NCBI GenBank assembly: GCA_027886865.1
Contig: JAPCJR010000005.1
Location: 1-64,000 of the forward strand
DNA length: 64,000 nucleotides
Source of the DNA: Nitrososphaerota archaeon
Lineage (GTDB): Archaea > Thermoproteota > Nitrososphaeria > Nitrososphaerales > UBA183
Direction: 5' to 3'
The first letter of the stretch is position 1, and the number at the start of each line of letters is the position of its first letter. The notes under the pieces are model-generated. The model did not search any database. It was given only the letters and a program-made list of their open reading frames with translations, and had not been told where the DNA came from. Positions 42,129-51,070 of this stretch are shown here, piece by piece. A program made the position numbers and the translations under genes.

Positions 42129-42228
42129 CGCACAAAACTCGGGGGGTTGATTCTTTAAAGTCTTGCGAGGGCCGGCCAAAACATATATCAGCTGTCCGGG
42201 CCGTCGCGCTCAAGGGTGCAAGATCGAA

Positions 42229-43032
42229 TTGGATTGGGGTCTGAAGAACAGGCTCTCCCGCATGATAAAACCTGCAGACGGCCACACTGTAATGCTCGCA
42301 TGCGACCACGGGTACTTCATGGGGCCCACGCGCAAGCTCGAGATGCCCCGTAAGACGTTCGGGCCCCTCGTCCCGTACGCCGACGCTCTGGCCGTCACCA
42401 GGGGTGTCCTCAGGACGTCGGTTGACCCCACGTGGGAGGTCCCGATCCTCCTGCGCGTATCCGGTGGCACCAGCGTGCTGCACGAAGACCTCAGCGACGA
42501 AGGGCTGACCGTCACGATGAAAGACGCCCTCCGCCTGAACGTATCCGCCGTCGCACTCTCGATATTCGTGGGGACGCCTCACGAGAAGCAGACCCTCCTG
42601 AACCTCGCCAAGCTCGTCGACGAAGGAGAGGATAGGGGGATGCCCGTGATGGCGATCACCGCTGTGGGGAAGGAGCTCGAGAAGAGGGACGCTCGCTACC
42701 TCGGACTCGCCTGCAGGATCGCAGCGGAGATCGGAGCGCACGTCGTAAAGACCTACTACTGCGAAGGATTCTCGAAGGTGGTCGAGGGTTGTCCGGTGCC
42801 CCTGGTTGTCGCCGGCGGCCCCAAGCTCAACACCGAGGTTGACGCCTTCCAGTTGGCTCACAACGCCCTCGGTGACGGAGCAATCGGCGTGGACATGGGC
42901 CGAAACATATGGCAGAGCGACCACCCCGTCGCGATGATAAAGGCGATCAGGGCCATCGTCCACGAACGCGCAAGCGTCAGGGAAGCTTCAGAGATATTCG
43001 AGCGGACCAAAGCAGCCTCGATACCGGCCTGA
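42229..43032 (+). CDS. LsrF-like thiolase / class I aldolase family protein
   Basis: About 267 residues. The start LDWGLKNRLSRM and TVMLACDHGYFMGPT match E. coli LsrF almost residue for residue as I recall it, and the late GVDMGRNIWQSDHPVAMIKA is the LsrF/DhnA-type phosphate site. The Schiff-base Lys is probably in HVVKTYYCEGF. LsrF cleaves 3-hydroxy-5-phosphonooxypentane-2,4-dione to DHAP and acetyl-CoA. TATATC (42182-42187) predicts transcription from about 42210, so TTG 42229 is used over earlier in-frame starts that would precede it. Confidence 0.83.
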   Translation: MDWGLKNRLSRMIKPADGHTVMLACDHGYFMGPTRKLEMPRKTFGPLVPYADALAVTRGVLRTSVDPTWEVPILLRVSGGTSVLHEDLSDEGLTVTMKDALRLNVSAVALSIFVGTPHEKQTLLNLAKLVDEGEDRGMPVMAITAVGKELEKRDARYLGLACRIAAEIGAHVVKTYYCEGFSKVVEGCPVPLVVAGGPKLNTEVDAFQLAHNALGDGAIGVDMGRNIWQSDHPVAMIKAIRAIVHERASVREASEIFERTKAASIPA

Positions 43033-43044
43033 GAGGCTCCGGCT

Positions 43045-44235
43045 TTGCGAACCAGCGTCGCGGTCGTGGGCGGGGGTTCGACCGGTTCAAGCGTTCTGTA
43101 CCATCTTGCCAAGCGCGGCATCACCGACACGATCCTCATCGAGAAAGGTCCGAGCGTAGGCTCGGGGCAGACCAGCAGGTCGACCGCGCTCGTGAGGACC
43201 CACTACAGCGTGCCCGTCGTCGCGAAGATGGCGCTGCTGAGCTACCGGTTCTTCAAGAGCTTCTCCGAGGAGATTCCTGGATACGCCTCCGGCTACGTCG
43301 AGACTGGTCTGTTGATAGGGGTCGACCCCAGCTCGCAGAGCCTCGTCGCGCAGAATCTTGAGATGCTCCGACAGATGGGTATCGATTCGAGGTTCGTCGA
43401 CCGGGACGAAGTAAAGCGGCTGGAACCTCTGCTGGACGCGTCGAGCTTCAGCGCGGTCGTACACGAGCCCAACATGGGCTACGCCGAACCGTCGACCACG
43501 GCGAGCTCCTTCGCCTCGGCCGCACAGGCGATGGGGGCCCGAGTCCTGGCCGACACCTCTCTCCTGAGCATCCAGAAGACCGCCGGCGGGTACTCGCTCT
43601 CCACCACTGCCGGAGAGGTCGAAGCTTCCCAAGTGGTCCTCGCGACGGGCGTCTGGTCGGGACCGATATTCCGCGAGCTGGGATTGACAGTCCCGATAAA
43701 GGTGGTCCGGCACCCCGTGGCGATCTACGCGCGGCCTGAGGAGTTCACGGGCGTCCGCCCGGTGGTCTTCGACTTCCCTCGGTCTGCGTACTACAAGCCG
43801 GAGGGCAGGGGGCTGCTCTTCGTGGGAAGCATGGAGGCCGAACTGGACGCATCGAGCCTTCCAGTCGACCCGGACCGATACGACCAGGGAATCTCCTTCG
43901 AGGAGACCGAGAAATTCACCGCTTGGACCACGGAGGTCTACCCGATCATGGCCGAGAAGGGCAGGTACGAGCGAGGCTACAGCGGAGTGTACGACAACAC
44001 TCCCGATCAGCAGCCCGTCATCGACGAGCTGTCGCAATACGGCTACAGCAACCTCTTCTGTCTGGTAGGACTGAGCGGGCACGGGTTCAAACTCAGCCCT
44101 GAATTCGGCCGGATCATGGCCTCCCTCGTTTCGGAGGGCTCCTTCAGCGACTACGACGTCTCCGTGTTCCGGCTGAAGCGTTTCGAGACGGGTGAGCTTC
44201 TAAGGAGCAAGTACTCTCTCTCAACGGTAGGCTGA
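43045..44235 (+). CDS. FAD-dependent oxidoreductase, DAO family (sarcosine/glycine oxidase-like)
   Basis: 396 residues. FAD dinucleotide motif VAVVGGGSTGSSVLYHLAKRG, the DAO signature SGQTSRSTALVRTHYS, VVLATGVWSG, and the C-terminal GLSGHGFKLSPEFGR. It oxidises secondary or primary amines or alpha-hydroxy acids and passes electrons to oxygen or a carrier. It starts (TTG 43045) 12 bases after the LsrF-like gene, so it is likely the last gene of that operon. The substrate is unknown; sarcosine-, glycine- or hydroxyglutarate-type compounds are candidates. Confidence 0.87.
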   Translation: MRTSVAVVGGGSTGSSVLYHLAKRGITDTILIEKGPSVGSGQTSRSTALVRTHYSVPVVAKMALLSYRFFKSFSEEIPGYASGYVETGLLIGVDPSSQSLVAQNLEMLRQMGIDSRFVDRDEVKRLEPLLDASSFSAVVHEPNMGYAEPSTTASSFASAAQAMGARVLADTSLLSIQKTAGGYSLSTTAGEVEASQVVLATGVWSGPIFRELGLTVPIKVVRHPVAIYARPEEFTGVRPVVFDFPRSAYYKPEGRGLLFVGSMEAELDASSLPVDPDRYDQGISFEETEKFTAWTTEVYPIMAEKGRYERGYSGVYDNTPDQQPVIDELSQYGYSNLFCLVGLSGHGFKLSPEFGRIMASLVSEGSFSDYDVSVFRLKRFETGELLRSKYSLSTVG

Positions 44236-44237
44236 CT

Positions 44238-45689
44238 TTAAGAATCGTCCGAAATGTCGGTGCTCGTCGAGACCTGGGACAATTTCACCGACGAACTCAG
44301 AATGAAGACGATGTAGGGCCTGGAGGCTATGCTCCCATTGGGAGCAGTGGCAAAGACCGTTACCGTGTAGTTCGTGTCCTGGGGCTGCAGGACGCCAGGA
44401 ATAGGCAAGGAGAGTGCAGCGCTCCTGGTCGGGTTGATCGAGACCTGGGCGAAGGAGTAGCTCGTTATGTCGCCGCTTCCGCTCCGCACGATGGCGGAGA
44501 CCTCGCCTCTGATGTTCATGTAATAGTTGTCGCGGTATGTCACATTCAGCACCCTGTCGCCGGATGAGTCAGAGCCGATGAGGGCGCTCGTCAAGGTGAG
44601 CGCCTGGTCGAAGTGCGGCGTACCGAGCCTGAAAGCGTCGGTCAGGTCATTGGCCGTGGCATCTCCGGCTCCGAGATTCCCGAGGTTGAAGTTGTCCTCG
44701 ATGAACCTGACCAGCGAGCTGTCGTCAGAAAGCGTGTGGTCGATGTAACCCTGCTTCGCGAAAGGCGAGATGAGTATCAGCGGCACCCGGAAGCCGTCGC
44801 CGTTAGGGCTCACCTGCGGAGGAGGGACGTGGTCATACCACCCGCCATAGTCGTCCCAAGACAGGAATATCGCGCTCGAGGACCAATACTTGCTGTCCTG
44901 GATCGCGCTCACCACAGACTCGACCCAATTCTGGCCCACCGAGAGGGAATAAGGTGGGTGGTCGCTTGAGCTGTCGTTCGGAGGCATCACCCACGAGACT
45001 TGCGGGAGGTTGCCCGACTTGATCGCGCCGATTATCTGCTCGCTGGCCACCAGCTTCGAGCTCCACCCTTGGGTGTCGTATTGCGTGAACCCCGGGAGTG
45101 CGTCCCACCCCGAGAATGCTGGCGCATAGCCCGCGTAATACTCCCAGGAAATCCCAGCTGAGTCCAGCTCCGTCATCACGGGTGAGAACGAGAACGTCGC
45201 AAAGTCGTTGGCCTTTGCTCCTCCCGACTGGGCGGCGATGAGCGCGACGTGGTTCGGGAGGCTAGGCCCCATCACGGAGCTGAAGAAGTTGTCGAAGAGG
45301 GTGTAGCTCTTCGCGAGCGACCAGTAGTAGGGTATCTCGCTCTGCGTGTAGTATCCGAACGTCTCGTCGGTCTTCTCGGCCGTCAGGAACCCATTCATGG
45401 TGCCGTTATCGTACGCCTCGTGGGCAGCATCCCACGAGTGGTCCAGGTCCTTGGTTACCTGCTCCGTGATGGGGAAGGGGTGGACCGTCGGTGGGTCGTT
45501 CTGAATCCCGTTCGCTCCCGGGAACGTCCCGAAGAAGTTGTCGAAGGTGTGGTTCTCCTGCTCGATGATGATGATGTGTTTTATCGGGCTCGTGCTCGTG
45601 CTTGTGCTCGGGATGACCCCTGCAGCGGACGCGCCAAGCGGCAGGGTCAACAGAAGCATCAGTCCAAGGATTACTAGCCTGTTTGGCAT
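44238..45689 (-). CDS. Secreted phosphoesterase (phospholipase C / acid phosphatase family)
   Basis: 483 residues. A signal peptide (MPNRLVILGLMLLLTLPLGA, then SAAG) is followed by HIIIIEQENHTFDNFFGTFP, the phosphoesterase-family signature, MGPSLPNHVALIAAQSGG, and a metal segment IFLSWDDYGGWYDHVPPPQ. The C-terminal about 100 residues form a beta domain. Relatives release phosphate or head groups from phospholipids and phosphate esters outside the cell, often at acid pH. It is convergent with the DAO gene at 2 bases. Specificity is not determinable. Confidence 0.87.
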   Translation of the reverse strand: MPNRLVILGLMLLLTLPLGASAAGVIPSTSTSTSPIKHIIIIEQENHTFDNFFGTFPGANGIQNDPPTVHPFPITEQVTKDLDHSWDAAHEAYDNGTMNGFLTAEKTDETFGYYTQSEIPYYWSLAKSYTLFDNFFSSVMGPSLPNHVALIAAQSGGAKANDFATFSFSPVMTELDSAGISWEYYAGYAPAFSGWDALPGFTQYDTQGWSSKLVASEQIIGAIKSGNLPQVSWVMPPNDSSSDHPPYSLSVGQNWVESVVSAIQDSKYWSSSAIFLSWDDYGGWYDHVPPPQVSPNGDGFRVPLILISPFAKQGYIDHTLSDDSSLVRFIEDNFNLGNLGAGDATANDLTDAFRLGTPHFDQALTLTSALIGSDSSGDRVLNVTYRDNYYMNIRGEVSAIVRSGSGDITSYSFAQVSINPTRSAALSLPIPGVLQPQDTNYTVTVFATAPNGSIASRPYIVFILSSSVKLSQVSTSTDISDDS

Positions 45690-45978
45690 CCTACGTCGAC
45701 CTCACCGAGAGGGGCGCGACCAAGTACAGCATGAATCGGGTAGGGGCCCTTCGACCGGCGTGCAAAAAGGTCTCTCTTTGAAGCGCCCAGTGCCGTCGCA
45801 TATACGCTTATCCTCGAACCTGCATTTTCTCTAAGGACGCCGGTGACAATCGCGATGAACTGGAGCGAAAGGCCGGGAATCGCGACTGAATCTTAGAATT
45901 GTGGTGCGCCCTCATCTATACCATCTCGAGGCAGATCCCAGGATTTGGACTTGACTTTTTATATCCAGTGGCAATCAG

Positions 45979-48900
45979 ATGGAAGCGTTGAAACTCCCTG
46001 CTGGAAGTCCGCGAGAATTGAACCTCGCGGTTCCAGCCGTGATCGCCCTTCTTACCCTATCTCTCCTGATTGCCGCGCCCTTTCGACCTGCCGCGGCCTC
46101 CCAGACTTCCCAAGTCTCCTCCCAGGTCGTTCCGACCGTCCTGAGCGGCTACAGGAGTGCCGGCGCGCTCCCGGGCTCTACGCCCGTCTTCGTGACGTTG
46201 GGCATTCCTCTCCAGAACCTCCAGGCCCTGGAATATCTGACCCAGCAGATCTCCACGCCGGGGTCATCGACTTATCATCATTTCCTGACGCAGGGACAGA
46301 TTCAAAGTTTCCTGCCGGTGGCGGAGTATCAGAAGGCAGTCGCCTACCTGAATGGCCTCGGACTGAAGATTGTGTCGTCCTCGCTCGACTCGATAGTGGT
46401 CGCCGAGGGAACGGCTGCCCAGGTCTCTCAGTCTCTCGGCTTGAGGTACGAGGTCTACACTGATGGGCAGAGCAGCTACTACACTTCTTCCGGCTCTTCG
46501 CCCGTCTCCGGCGCTTATCTCTATTCCTCAAACTTCACCGCGGCCCTCCTCGAGCGTCCGATGGACCTAGTCACAAGCAGCACGATATCTGCCGTGGATT
46601 CTAGCAGTCCTTCGCAGACCAACCAGACCACCGCCTCCGAAGCTTATCCCCTTACGGATTTGCAATCGGTCTACAACGCGACGGGTCTGTATGCCGCAGG
46701 CGACACGGGTGCCGGGTACACCGCGGGAATTCTGGACTTCTACGGCGACCCATACATTGCACAACAGCTGCAGTATTTCGATCAGCTTTACGGGGTTCCG
46801 GCCTCGCCATTCACCGTGACGTCTATCGGCCCTTACAACCCGAGCCTGGGCGTCTACGAAGGCTGGGACGGTGAAATCAGCCTCGATGTGGAGTCCGTCC
46901 ATGCGATGGCTCCCCACGCCGGCATCGACCTCTACATAGCGAACGCGGCCCTCCCCCTCTCCTCTGCTATAGCGACGATAGTGCAACAGGACAAGGTAAA
47001 CGACCTTTCCCAGAGCTTCGGCTTCCCCGAGTATCAGTTCTCCAATTCCGGAGTCACCTCGCTGGAGATGAACGTGGTACTCGCCGACCAGTATTATCTA
47101 CTCGGCTCGGCCGAAGGGATCACCTTCATAGCATCCACCGGGGACATCGGAGGCAGCGGTTACAGCGCCGGTCCCGACGGGACCACAGAATATCCGTCGA
47201 CATCCCCATACGTAGTCGCTGTGGGGGGAACGACGACATACCTGGACTACCAAGGGAAGAGCGTCTCTTCCTTCTATCAGACGGCCTGGTCCAACTACGG
47301 GTTCGTCCCGAACCAGATAAACTACGGGGGCGGAACTGGTGGAGTAAGCGTCCTCGAGCCCAAGCCCTGGTATCAGTCCGGATTACCCTCTCCTCCCGGC
47401 TTTCCATCGGGAAGGCTTGTCCCAGACCTTTCGCTGAACGCCAACGTATATCCTGGAATAGTCGCAGTCCTTCCGGGAAACGAGACCGGGATAACGGGTG
47501 GGACGAGCGAGTCTGACCAGCTTCTTGCAGGCCTGCTGACACTACTCATGAGCGCTTCGAAGTCAGGGCTGGGATTGCTGAATCCGACCCTCTATGCGTT
47601 CGGCCAGAGTTCATCCGTCAACGCTAAGGTCTACTATCCGATAACCTTCGGGTACATCATACCGTGGGTCGCGTCGGCCGGGTACAACCTTGCCACCGGG
47701 TGGGGTGCTCCAAACGTAGGAGAGATGGCTCACTACATCGATACGGTGACCGCCAGCCCGCTGAATGTCAACGTCACGGCCCTGGTGAACGGCGCGTTTC
47801 AGTTCAACGTCTTCCCGGGACAGGTGGTCACCGTTTCTTCCATCGTGACCAACGGACAATCACCAGTCCTCACCGGAGCCTTCAGTGCCCAGCTCGATAC
47901 GCTCTCCGGCGTGGTCGCGACCACGGCGCTGACGTACGACGCATCGAGCCACGCCTGGTCCGGCGAGCTCACCGTGCCCAACGACGCGGCCGGTCTCTCA
48001 TACGTCAACGTCAACGGGACTTCACAGGGCAGGTCGGGCGTGGGGTTCACTGAGCTCTTCGCTGGCTATGTCGCAACCTTCCTCTCTCCCTCCGCGAACT
48101 CCCCGTACTCAGCCCAGTTCGGGACCCCGGTCGAGGTGAACATCACTACGCTCAGCGGCGCCCCTGCGACCGGTGCGCTCAGTGTCTCCGCGCTTACCTA
48201 TTCGATAGAATCAAACGCTTATGCAAAAGTCGCGACCGTTCCTCTTGCGCTCGTTTCGGTCAACATATGGAGCGGGACCCTCTCAGGAAAGTACGCCGAC
48301 GGACCGATGCTTCTCGTTGGCGATGGAGATGTCTACGGCTACCTCCCGTTCATCAACGGTGTCGGCTTGCAAGGCTCTTTCATAGAGACCTCAGTGCTGG
48401 TCGAGCCCGGTGCTGCAGGGCCGGGCCAATCGATATTCATCCTAGCGTCGCTCGCCGCGCCGGTAAACTTGCCCGCATTGGTGTCCCAGGAGACTGGACT
48501 GCCGGTTAGCTACAACGTGGAGGAAGGCTCGAACGTCACCGCGACGCTTGTCAGCCCCTCAGGGAAGACCGTGGCGACATCTCAGCTGTACCTGAATAGT
48601 TACCTCTCCTCGGAAGAGGTGATCCAGGGTGTCCTCACAGTCCCGTCGGGACTGCCTCCAGGGCTTTACGACGTGATACTGAGTTCGACGTATAACTCGT
48701 ACGACCTCAAGACTACCATCGACGGGTCGTACTTCGGCCAGGTGTACATCGCACCAGCCCTGACAACCACAAGCATCTCAATAACTCCGTCCACTGCCTT
48801 CGAAGGCCAGACGGTGGCGGTCAACGCGAAGATAGCGTACGCAAACGGCACCAGCGTGAAGTATGGGGTATACTCGGCCACGGTCTATCCGAAAGACCTG

Positions 48901-50052
48901 CAGAACGCCTACAACGGCCTTACCGAAACTCTTCCTGTGCCGCTTTGGTATGATTCGTCCACGGGCTTCTGGACGGCAAACCTCGTGCTCCCCTCGGCGT
49001 ACAACACCGGCGGGACGGTGCAGTTAGACCCGGGCGCGCTTTATCTGAGCGGCCCCTACGATGTCTTCATATCGGGAGTATCAGCGGACGGAGTCCCATC
49101 GAATACCGACATCTCGACCCAGCAGCAGCTCGTGATACAACCGTACCTCTACCTGAATGACACGACGCTGATGTCCTTCCCGCAGACCTCCCAAGTTGCC
49201 TTTGTGGGTGACACGTTGGTCGGGCCAGCTGTGTCGTCATCCTCCGCTCCATCGGCAGTGCTGACGGACGACCTCTTCAGCGGTTCCAACACGTTCCAGG
49301 GCGGAACGGTGACGATATCGCAGTCCCAGATTCAAGGTACTCTGTATCTGAAGAACGCAAACGTGACGTTTGTCGGTGTCTCCGGCGGAGACGTAGTGGC
49401 CCAGGATAGCCAGGTCATCCTTCAACAATCAAGCCTGAGTTCGCTCTCGCTGACGAACTCCCACGTGTCCATGAACGCATCGACGGTCCGCCAGATCACT
49501 CCCTCGCTTCCAAGCATCTCGATACAGGAGCCAGTTTCGGGAGGGCTTTACAACGGGACCTCGGGCGACGTCGTGGTCATCGGTGCAGAAGTGTCGGCGG
49601 TCTCCATCTACCTCGACGGAGCTCTCCTCAAGACGCTCTCCGGCGGGGAGCCGTACACCTTCCCACTCGGCGCTGCCTCGATGTCAGTGGGGGTGCACAC
49701 ACTCGAAGTGGTCGCCGCCCAGCAGGACGGTCTCTCGAGTTCCAGCTCGGTCTACTTCAGCACTGACGGCCCGCTGGTCGCCGCCAACAACTCGATCAGC
49801 TCTCTGACCACTCAGGTCTCGTCCGAGAACAGCAGAATCGGCGCCCTGAGCTCGCGACTAGGCTCGGCCACCGACCTAAGCTATGGGCTCGCGGCCGTCG
49901 CTGTCTTGGCGCTGATCATAGCAGTGGTCGCGTTGGCGAGAAGGCCCTCGGCGAAGCCAGCGACCACCCCACCAACAAGCCCTCCGAGCCCCCCGGAGAC
50001 GCCTCCTGCTCCGGATTCGCCGCAGGAAATGCCGCCTGCCACTCAGGCCTAG
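45979..50052 (+). CDS. Membrane-anchored S53 (sedolisin/kumamolisin) protease with long extracellular tail
   Basis: 1,357 residues. A signal/anchor (about 16-33) precedes a pro-kumamolisin activation domain (about 50-195). Next is the S53 catalytic domain with E299 and D303 (GWDGEISLDVES), oxyanion D389 (ASTGDIGGSG) and nucleophile S510 (TGGTSESD; the usual S-G-T-S-x-x-x-P is altered). The TGWGAPNVGEM segment belongs to the calcium site. From about 600 to 1290 there are repeated Ig/CARDB-like beta modules. Then come a short coiled coil, a transmembrane helix and a Pro-rich cytoplasmic tail. S53 enzymes work at acid pH. A TTTTTATATC element at 45956-45965 leaves the exact start (ATG 45979 or TTG 45988) open. 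Confidence 0.9.
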   Translation: MEALKLPAGSPRELNLAVPAVIALLTLSLLIAAPFRPAAASQTSQVSSQVVPTVLSGYRSAGALPGSTPVFVTLGIPLQNLQALEYLTQQISTPGSSTYHHFLTQGQIQSFLPVAEYQKAVAYLNGLGLKIVSSSLDSIVVAEGTAAQVSQSLGLRYEVYTDGQSSYYTSSGSSPVSGAYLYSSNFTAALLERPMDLVTSSTISAVDSSSPSQTNQTTASEAYPLTDLQSVYNATGLYAAGDTGAGYTAGILDFYGDPYIAQQLQYFDQLYGVPASPFTVTSIGPYNPSLGVYEGWDGEISLDVESVHAMAPHAGIDLYIANAALPLSSAIATIVQQDKVNDLSQSFGFPEYQFSNSGVTSLEMNVVLADQYYLLGSAEGITFIASTGDIGGSGYSAGPDGTTEYPSTSPYVVAVGGTTTYLDYQGKSVSSFYQTAWSNYGFVPNQINYGGGTGGVSVLEPKPWYQSGLPSPPGFPSGRLVPDLSLNANVYPGIVAVLPGNETGITGGTSESDQLLAGLLTLLMSASKSGLGLLNPTLYAFGQSSSVNAKVYYPITFGYIIPWVASAGYNLATGWGAPNVGEMAHYIDTVTASPLNVNVTALVNGAFQFNVFPGQVVTVSSIVTNGQSPVLTGAFSAQLDTLSGVVATTALTYDASSHAWSGELTVPNDAAGLSYVNVNGTSQGRSGVGFTELFAGYVATFLSPSANSPYSAQFGTPVEVNITTLSGAPATGALSVSALTYSIESNAYAKVATVPLALVSVNIWSGTLSGKYADGPMLLVGDGDVYGYLPFINGVGLQGSFIETSVLVEPGAAGPGQSIFILASLAAPVNLPALVSQETGLPVSYNVEEGSNVTATLVSPSGKTVATSQLYLNSYLSSEEVIQGVLTVPSGLPPGLYDVILSSTYNSYDLKTTIDGSYFGQVYIAPALTTTSISITPSTAFEGQTVAVNAKIAYANGTSVKYGVYSATVYPKDLQNAYNGLTETLPVPLWYDSSTGFWTANLVLPSAYNTGGTVQLDPGALYLSGPYDVFISGVSADGVPSNTDISTQQQLVIQPYLYLNDTTLMSFPQTSQVAFVGDTLVGPAVSSSSAPSAVLTDDLFSGSNTFQGGTVTISQSQIQGTLYLKNANVTFVGVSGGDVVAQDSQVILQQSSLSSLSLTNSHVSMNASTVRQITPSLPSISIQEPVSGGLYNGTSGDVVVIGAEVSAVSIYLDGALLKTLSGGEPYTFPLGAASMSVGVHTLEVVAAQQDGLSSSSSVYFSTDGPLVAANNSISSLTTQVSSENSRIGALSSRLGSATDLSYGLAAVAVLALIIAVVALARRPSAKPATTPPTSPPSPPETPPAPDSPQEMPPATQA

Positions 50053-50936
50053 GTGACGGTCGGGTCTGTCTCCAGTTTCGCCAGTTTGAGGCTGACGTCC
50101 CACAACTTCTTCGCGTCTGGTTCGTCCATGGAATCCTTCGACGAGGGCACCGCCTTCCTCTTGGTGAAATATTTCCCGGTCACGTCCGCGACTTCGGGCG
50201 AAGAAGCCAGATAGACCAGCGTATCGGCGCCCTTCTCGGCACCCATCATGAACGGGTGAGCGAGCTTTATTCCGATGCTGAGCAGTCCCGCTGACCGGGT
50301 CGCCCAGTTGGTGGCGACAACTCCCGGGTGGACGGCGTTGACCGTCACGCCCGTCCCCTGAAGTTTCTTCGCTAGCTCAAACGTGAATAGAACCTGCGCC
50401 AGCTTGGACTGCGAATACGACCGAAGCCCGCCGTAGCTCTTCTCTTCCTGAAGGTCTTCGAAGTCGATATGACCTCCGGTGTGCGCGTCCGATGACACGT
50501 TGATTATCCTCGAAGGGGCGCTTGCCTTCATCGTCCCGAGCAGGAGGCCCGTCAGGAGGAAGTGCGAAAGGTAGTTGACCTCGAATGTCGTCTCGAGGCC
50601 GTCCTTGGTAACCGTGCGCTTCCCGAGGATCAAGCCTGCGTTGTTCATTAGTACGTGGAGCGGCTGCTTCGTCTGCAGGAACTCGCTCGCCAACCTTCTG
50701 ACTGACTCCAAGGAGGCGAGGTCAGCGATCATCAGAGAGACGTCCTCGCTCCTTGCCCCGCTCGCCCGGAGTATCTCGGTCCGGGCCTCTTCGCCTCTGC
50801 CGGCGTCGCGGCAGACCATCGCTATCTTCGCGCCCATCTTTGCCAATCCAGCTGCAGCGGCCTTCCCGATGCCGGAATTGGCACCCGTAATCATGCACGT
50901 CTTCTCCCTTATCCATGTCGATTCTTGCGCGCTCAT
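50049..50936 (-). CDS. Short-chain dehydrogenase (retinol dehydrogenase/WW-oxidoreductase-like)
   Basis: 295 residues from ATG 50936. TGANSGIGKAAAAGLAKMGA, LMNNAG, IINVSSDAH and SYSQSKLAQ give the full SDR set; the SKLAQVLFTFELAKKL segment is typical of the retinol-dehydrogenase-like subgroup. The frame is open 26 codons further upstream, but those residues do not look like the family and a TATA-like CATATG at about 50977 places initiation near 50951. It overlaps the protease gene end by 4 bases (convergent). Substrate unknown. Confidence 0.85.
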   Translation of the reverse strand: MSAQESTWIREKTCMITGANSGIGKAAAAGLAKMGAKIAMVCRDAGRGEEARTEILRASGARSEDVSLMIADLASLESVRRLASEFLQTKQPLHVLMNNAGLILGKRTVTKDGLETTFEVNYLSHFLLTGLLLGTMKASAPSRIINVSSDAHTGGHIDFEDLQEEKSYGGLRSYSQSKLAQVLFTFELAKKLQGTGVTVNAVHPGVVATNWATRSAGLLSIGIKLAHPFMMGAEKGADTLVYLASSPEVADVTGKYFTKRKAVPSSKDSMDEPDAKKLWDVSLKLAKLETDPTVT

Positions 50937-51070
50937 ATGCGATCTTCTCGGGTCAAGCGACCCGTGGCCATATGTGTTACTCCAAATCAGCTGCACAACG
51001 CGAGTCAACGGCACGGCGGGCCGTGACCCATGCAGCTAGTTCTACGGCTCGGGTACGTCGTGGTCTGTCG

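Noticed and set aside
41899..42963. 354-codon minus-strand open frame over the LsrF-like gene
   Set aside because: The opposite strand encodes an LsrF match over its full length; this frame has no family features.
43087..44082. 331-codon minus-strand open frame over the DAO oxidoreductase
   Set aside because: Shadow of the FAD enzyme; His/Arg/Val-rich composition without a fold signature.
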